Assembly (NCBI GenBank): GCA_026398535.1
Contig: JAPLSQ010000098.1
Span: 1-45,357 of the forward strand
Length of the DNA stretch: 45,357 bases
Direction of reading: 5' to 3'
DNA from: Candidatus Sumerlaeota bacterium
GTDB taxonomy: Bacteria; Sumerlaeota; Sumerlaeia; Sumerlaeales; Sumerlaeaceae
Shown here: piece by piece, positions 42,554 to 45,357 of the stretch
Layout: each line of letters starts with the position of its first letter
Position numbering within the stretch: the first letter of the stretch is position 1
The notes under the pieces: model-generated
Seen by the model: the letters and a program-made list of their open reading frames with translations, nothing else
Database searches by the model: none
Told to the model about the DNA's origin: nothing
Translations under genes and position numbers: made by a program

Positions 42554-43902
42554 GCAACACTTTCATTCAAACGACTCAGGAACAGCAAAATCAAATGCTC
42601 CTCCGGATGGGGGCAAAGTCGATAGACGCCCTTTTCCATGATCAAATTCCAGAGGCATATGATTATTCCGGACAATTCCATCTCCCCCCGCCAATGAGTG
42701 AGCCGGAGCTTGTTCGTCTTATGACGCGCTCATCTGAGCAAAATATATCATCCGATCGGATCGTTTCCTTTCTGGGAGGCGGAATTTACGAGCATTTCAT
42801 TCCCGCCGCAGTCAATGCGCTTGCTGGCCGCACCGAATTTGTGACTTCGTACACACCGTATCAACCGGAAGCCAGCCAAGGCACTTTACAGGCATTTTTC
42901 GAATACCAAACCCTCCTTGCCAACCTCTATTCCATGGACGTCTCCAATGCCTCGCTTTATGATGGAGCCACGGCACTGGCTGAGGCGATATTTCTTGTGG
43001 CCACGTCAAAACCCAGCCGCCGCGTCGTCATCCTGCCGGAAACACTTCACGCCGACTACAGACAAGTGGCGCTCACCTGCACCAAGCACAGCGACGTCAA
43101 GCTTGTGACTGTCCCCTTGCATGATGGAACCATCGATCTCGCTGCCCTGAAACAGGCAACTGATTCAGGCACGGCGGCCGTGGTTGTCCAGCACCCCAAT
43201 TATTTTGGATGTCTTGAGGAAACATGGGACATCGCCGAGGTTGCGCATGCGGCGGGGGCCATGCTGATCACTGTCTGCGATCCCCTTTCGCTCGGTTTGC
43301 TTGCGCCGCCGGGCGAGTATGGCGCTGATATCGCGGTTGGTGAAGGCCAGCCGCTGGGCCTGCGGCAATGGGCGGGGGGGGAAACGCTGGGTCTGTTCAC
43401 ATGCAAGAATGATTACATGCGGAAAATGCCGGGACGACTGGTCGGCTGTGCCCGCGACCGACATGGGCGCGAGGGTTATGTGCTGACTCTTCAAACCCGA
43501 GAACAGCATATTCGGCGCGACAGGGCGACTTCCAACATATGCACCAACCATGCCCATTGCGCGTTGCGCGCGGCGATCTATTTGTGTCTGATGGGTCCGC
43601 AAGGACTGTCGCGTGTTGCGCGCGCCTGCGTGCGCAATCTGCGGCGTTTGCGTGAAGCACTCCAGTCCGTCAAGCAAGACTCGATCGCCTTCAGCGCGCC
43701 CTGTTTCATGGAAATGGTCGTGAAAACAGCAACCCCGGCAGGGTTGGTGCGTGACGAGATGCTCAAACATAATTACTTGGCCGGCATTCCCCTTGGCCGC
43801 CTTGGAGCCCGATATGAAAATATGCTTCTTGTTTGTGTGACAGAATGCCGCACGGACGAGGAAATCGATGCATTCGCGGCCGAATTGACACGATATTTGT
43901 GA
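42550..43902 (+). CDS. gcvPA: Glycine dehydrogenase (decarboxylating) subunit 1
   Basis: A 450-residue N-terminal half of P-protein, the form found where the enzyme is split in two. Clear marks: SFLGGGIYEHFIPAAVNAL, TSYTPYQPEASQGTLQAFFE, NASLYDGATALAEA, GEGQPLGLRQWAGG and YVLTLQTREQHIRRDRATSN. It folds like the PLP domain but the PLP lysine lies in subunit 2. It begins with TTG 42550, whose last bases overlap the gcvH stop (TTGA). A few strictly conserved places differ from common sequences (GLRQWAGGETLG where GIPLxxGGPxLG is usual, and ICTNHAHCALRA for ICSNQALxALRA), hinting at a divergent lineage. Confidence 0.94.
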   Translation: MSNTFIQTTQEQQNQMLLRMGAKSIDALFHDQIPEAYDYSGQFHLPPPMSEPELVRLMTRSSEQNISSDRIVSFLGGGIYEHFIPAAVNALAGRTEFVTSYTPYQPEASQGTLQAFFEYQTLLANLYSMDVSNASLYDGATALAEAIFLVATSKPSRRVVILPETLHADYRQVALTCTKHSDVKLVTVPLHDGTIDLAALKQATDSGTAAVVVQHPNYFGCLEETWDIAEVAHAAGAMLITVCDPLSLGLLAPPGEYGADIAVGEGQPLGLRQWAGGETLGLFTCKNDYMRKMPGRLVGCARDRHGREGYVLTLQTREQHIRRDRATSNICTNHAHCALRAAIYLCLMGPQGLSRVARACVRNLRRLREALQSVKQDSIAFSAPCFMEMVVKTATPAGLVRDEMLKHNYLAGIPLGRLGARYENMLLVCVTECRTDEEIDAFAAELTRYL

Positions 43903-43943
43903 ATCGTCCGATTGCCGCCATATGACATTAAGGATGCAACCCG

Positions 43944-45357
43944 ATGCCTTCCAGCCATAATCCTGCTGACCTGACCACTTATCCGGGCGGATCTGTTCCG
44001 GTCATCTTTTATTCAAGCGTGCCGGGGCGTATGGGTGTTTCTCTTCCACAGGAAGCGCCGGATACGCAAGACGCGATCAGGGACGCCATTCCATCGCGTT
44101 TTCACAGGATGAAGCGTGAATCATCATCGGATGATCATAACAGCTCAGTAGCGGATCATGCCGTCATCCCCCTGCCAGAACTCGGCGAGATGGATGTCGT
44201 GCGCCACTTTACAAGGCTGTCAACACGGGTCATGTGTGTGGATACGACATTTTATCCGCTCGGTTCGTGCACGATGAAATATAATCCGAAAATCAATGAG
44301 GCGATGGCCTCGCTGCCGGGCTTTCTGCATATTCATCCTGCGCAACCTGACGAAACCATGCAGGGCATGTTGCGTATTTATCACGAATTCGCCGGTTTTC
44401 TCGCTGAATTGACGGGTCTGGTCGGAGTCTCGCTTCAACCGCCAGCGGGCGCGCAAGGCGAGTTCACCGCGCTTCTTGTCGCAAAAGCTTATTTTAAGGA
44501 TCGCGGGGAGCATGAGCGGCGTGATGTGATCATTCCGGACACGGCACATGGAACGAATCCCGCATCGGCATGGAGGGCCGGGTTTCATCCAGTCGAGCAA
44601 CAATCAGGCAGCGACGGCAGGATGGATGTCGACAAGCTCTTAAAAATGATCGGATCTCAAACCGCGTGTGTTATGATCACGAATCCAAATACGCTGGGCT
44701 TGTTTGAGAGGAGAATTGGCGAAGTTGCTGCACTAATTCACGATGCGGGCGCGCTATTGTACATTGATGGCGCCAATTTCAATGCGCTGGTCGGGCGCGT
44801 CCGCCCCGCTGATTTTGGCGCCGACCTGATGCACATCAACCTGCATAAAACATTTGCCGTGCCGCACGGCGGAGGGGGGCCTGGCGCGGGCCCCATCTGC
44901 GTGCGCGATTTCCTGGCGCCGTACCTGCCTTCGCCTCACATCAGGTTCGACGGCAAACAATACCAGCTTGTCCATGACTGCCCAAAGTCGATCGGAAAGG
45001 TGCGCTCATTCTTTGGCAACATGATGCACATCGTGCGGTCTTATGTTTACATCAGACAGCTTGGCGCCAAGGGATTGCGCGACGTGAGCGGTCATGCGAC
45101 TCTTAACGCCAATTATCTTCTGGCGCTGCTTGCCGGCGCTTACGACATTCCTTATGGGAACCGTTGCATGCATGAGTTTGTGATTAACGCCACAAGGCAG
45201 AAGAACCAAGGCGTTCGCGCTATGGACATCGCAAAAAAACTCATCGATTACGGATTCCATCCTCCGACAACGTATTTCCCGCTCATCGTTCCCGAAGCGC
45301 TCATGATCGAACCCACGGAAACCGAGAGCAAGGAGACGCTGGAATCTTTCGCGGAGA
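43944..45357 (+). CDS. gcvPB: Glycine dehydrogenase (decarboxylating) subunit 2, truncated by the window end
   Basis: At least 471 residues of the PLP-bearing half of P-protein; the frame is still open at the window edge and only a short C-terminal end should be missing (usual length about 480-500). It binds glycine, releases CO2 and loads the aminomethyl group on H-protein lipoate. Marks: TFYPLGSCTMKYNPKINEAM, PDTAHGTNPASAWRAGF, DGANFNALVGRVRPADFGAD, and the PLP lysine K302 in HINLHKTFAVPHGGGGPGAG. AAGGA before ATG 43944 supports the start, 41 bases after the gcvPA stop. The first ~60 residues carry a variable His/Ser/Asp-rich stretch. Confidence 0.95.
   Translation, partial: MPSSHNPADLTTYPGGSVPVIFYSSVPGRMGVSLPQEAPDTQDAIRDAIPSRFHRMKRESSSDDHNSSVADHAVIPLPELGEMDVVRHFTRLSTRVMCVDTTFYPLGSCTMKYNPKINEAMASLPGFLHIHPAQPDETMQGMLRIYHEFAGFLAELTGLVGVSLQPPAGAQGEFTALLVAKAYFKDRGEHERRDVIIPDTAHGTNPASAWRAGFHPVEQQSGSDGRMDVDKLLKMIGSQTACVMITNPNTLGLFERRIGEVAALIHDAGALLYIDGANFNALVGRVRPADFGADLMHINLHKTFAVPHGGGGPGAGPICVRDFLAPYLPSPHIRFDGKQYQLVHDCPKSIGKVRSFFGNMMHIVRSYVYIRQLGAKGLRDVSGHATLNANYLLALLAGAYDIPYGNRCMHEFVINATRQKNQGVRAMDIAKKLIDYGFHPPTTYFPLIVPEALMIEPTETESKETLESFAE

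Noticed and set aside
1..45357. CRISPR arrays, tRNA or rRNA genes, transposases, attachment sites
   Set aside because: Looked for on both strands by eye; no regularly spaced repeats, cloverleaf-like sequence or recombinase gene was found.

Overview
The window looks like a piece of an uncultured, Gram-negative-type bacterial genome of about 55-60% GC (my estimate by eye). Signal peptides, lipoboxes, a TolC-like lipoprotein, a pseudopilin whose N-terminus is common in Sumerlaeota/Hydrogenedentota/Planctomycetota-type genomes, and LamG-bearing secreted glycosidases all point to a free-living polysaccharide user from that part of the tree. The phylum is an inference, not something the sequence proves. 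The first ~225 bases are strikingly AT-rich and look foreign to the rest.

Layout. (1) 401-3038 (+): a tight three-gene unit, STAS protein / HATPase anti-sigma-type kinase / a fusion of a degenerate nucleotidyltransferase, a hexapeptide-repeat helix and a membrane phosphoglycosyl transferase. It looks like partner-switching control attached to a priming glycosyltransferase. (2) 3091-8264: a small frameshifted gene on the minus strand, then an orphan OppF-type ATPase, an amidohydrolase and a frameshifted GT39-like membrane glycosyltransferase on the plus strand. (3) 8300-15207 (-): an exopolysaccharide block of two GT-B glycosyltransferases, a Wzz-like co-polymerase, a TolC-like lipoprotein and a Wzx-like flippase. 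The flippase and lipoprotein frames are joined, and the lipoprotein is then broken by a 5-base tandem duplication. (4) 15534-19854: HU-family protein, small lipoprotein, secreted cupredoxin-like protein, RuvB, Fe/Mn superoxide dismutase, class IV aminotransferase. (5) 20192-36809 (-): a carbohydrate-use locus with three GH32-type glycosidases, a complete peptide/oligosaccharide ABC transporter (two ATPases, binding protein, two permeases), a beta-helix secreted protein, a pseudopilin, an ArsR-type regulator and, next to it, a LacI-type sensor that has no DNA-binding domain. (6) 37149-45357: remains of a GH123/DUF4091-type gene, a methyltransferase, FolC, a Nudix protein with an NrtR-like tail, and the glycine cleavage operon gcvT-gcvH-gcvPA-gcvPB, the last gene running off the window.

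How it fits together: the locus at 20192-36809 reads as a fructan-like oligosaccharide system. Exported LamG-GH32 enzymes would cut a glycan outside the membrane, the Opp-type transporter would import the products, and a GH32 without a signal peptide would finish the job in the cytoplasm. The split ArsR/LacI pair is the most original feature and may be a two-polypeptide sugar-responsive regulator. A second theme is broken reading frames: at least four loci carry small indels that I could localise, so either decay or sequencing/assembly error is frequent here.
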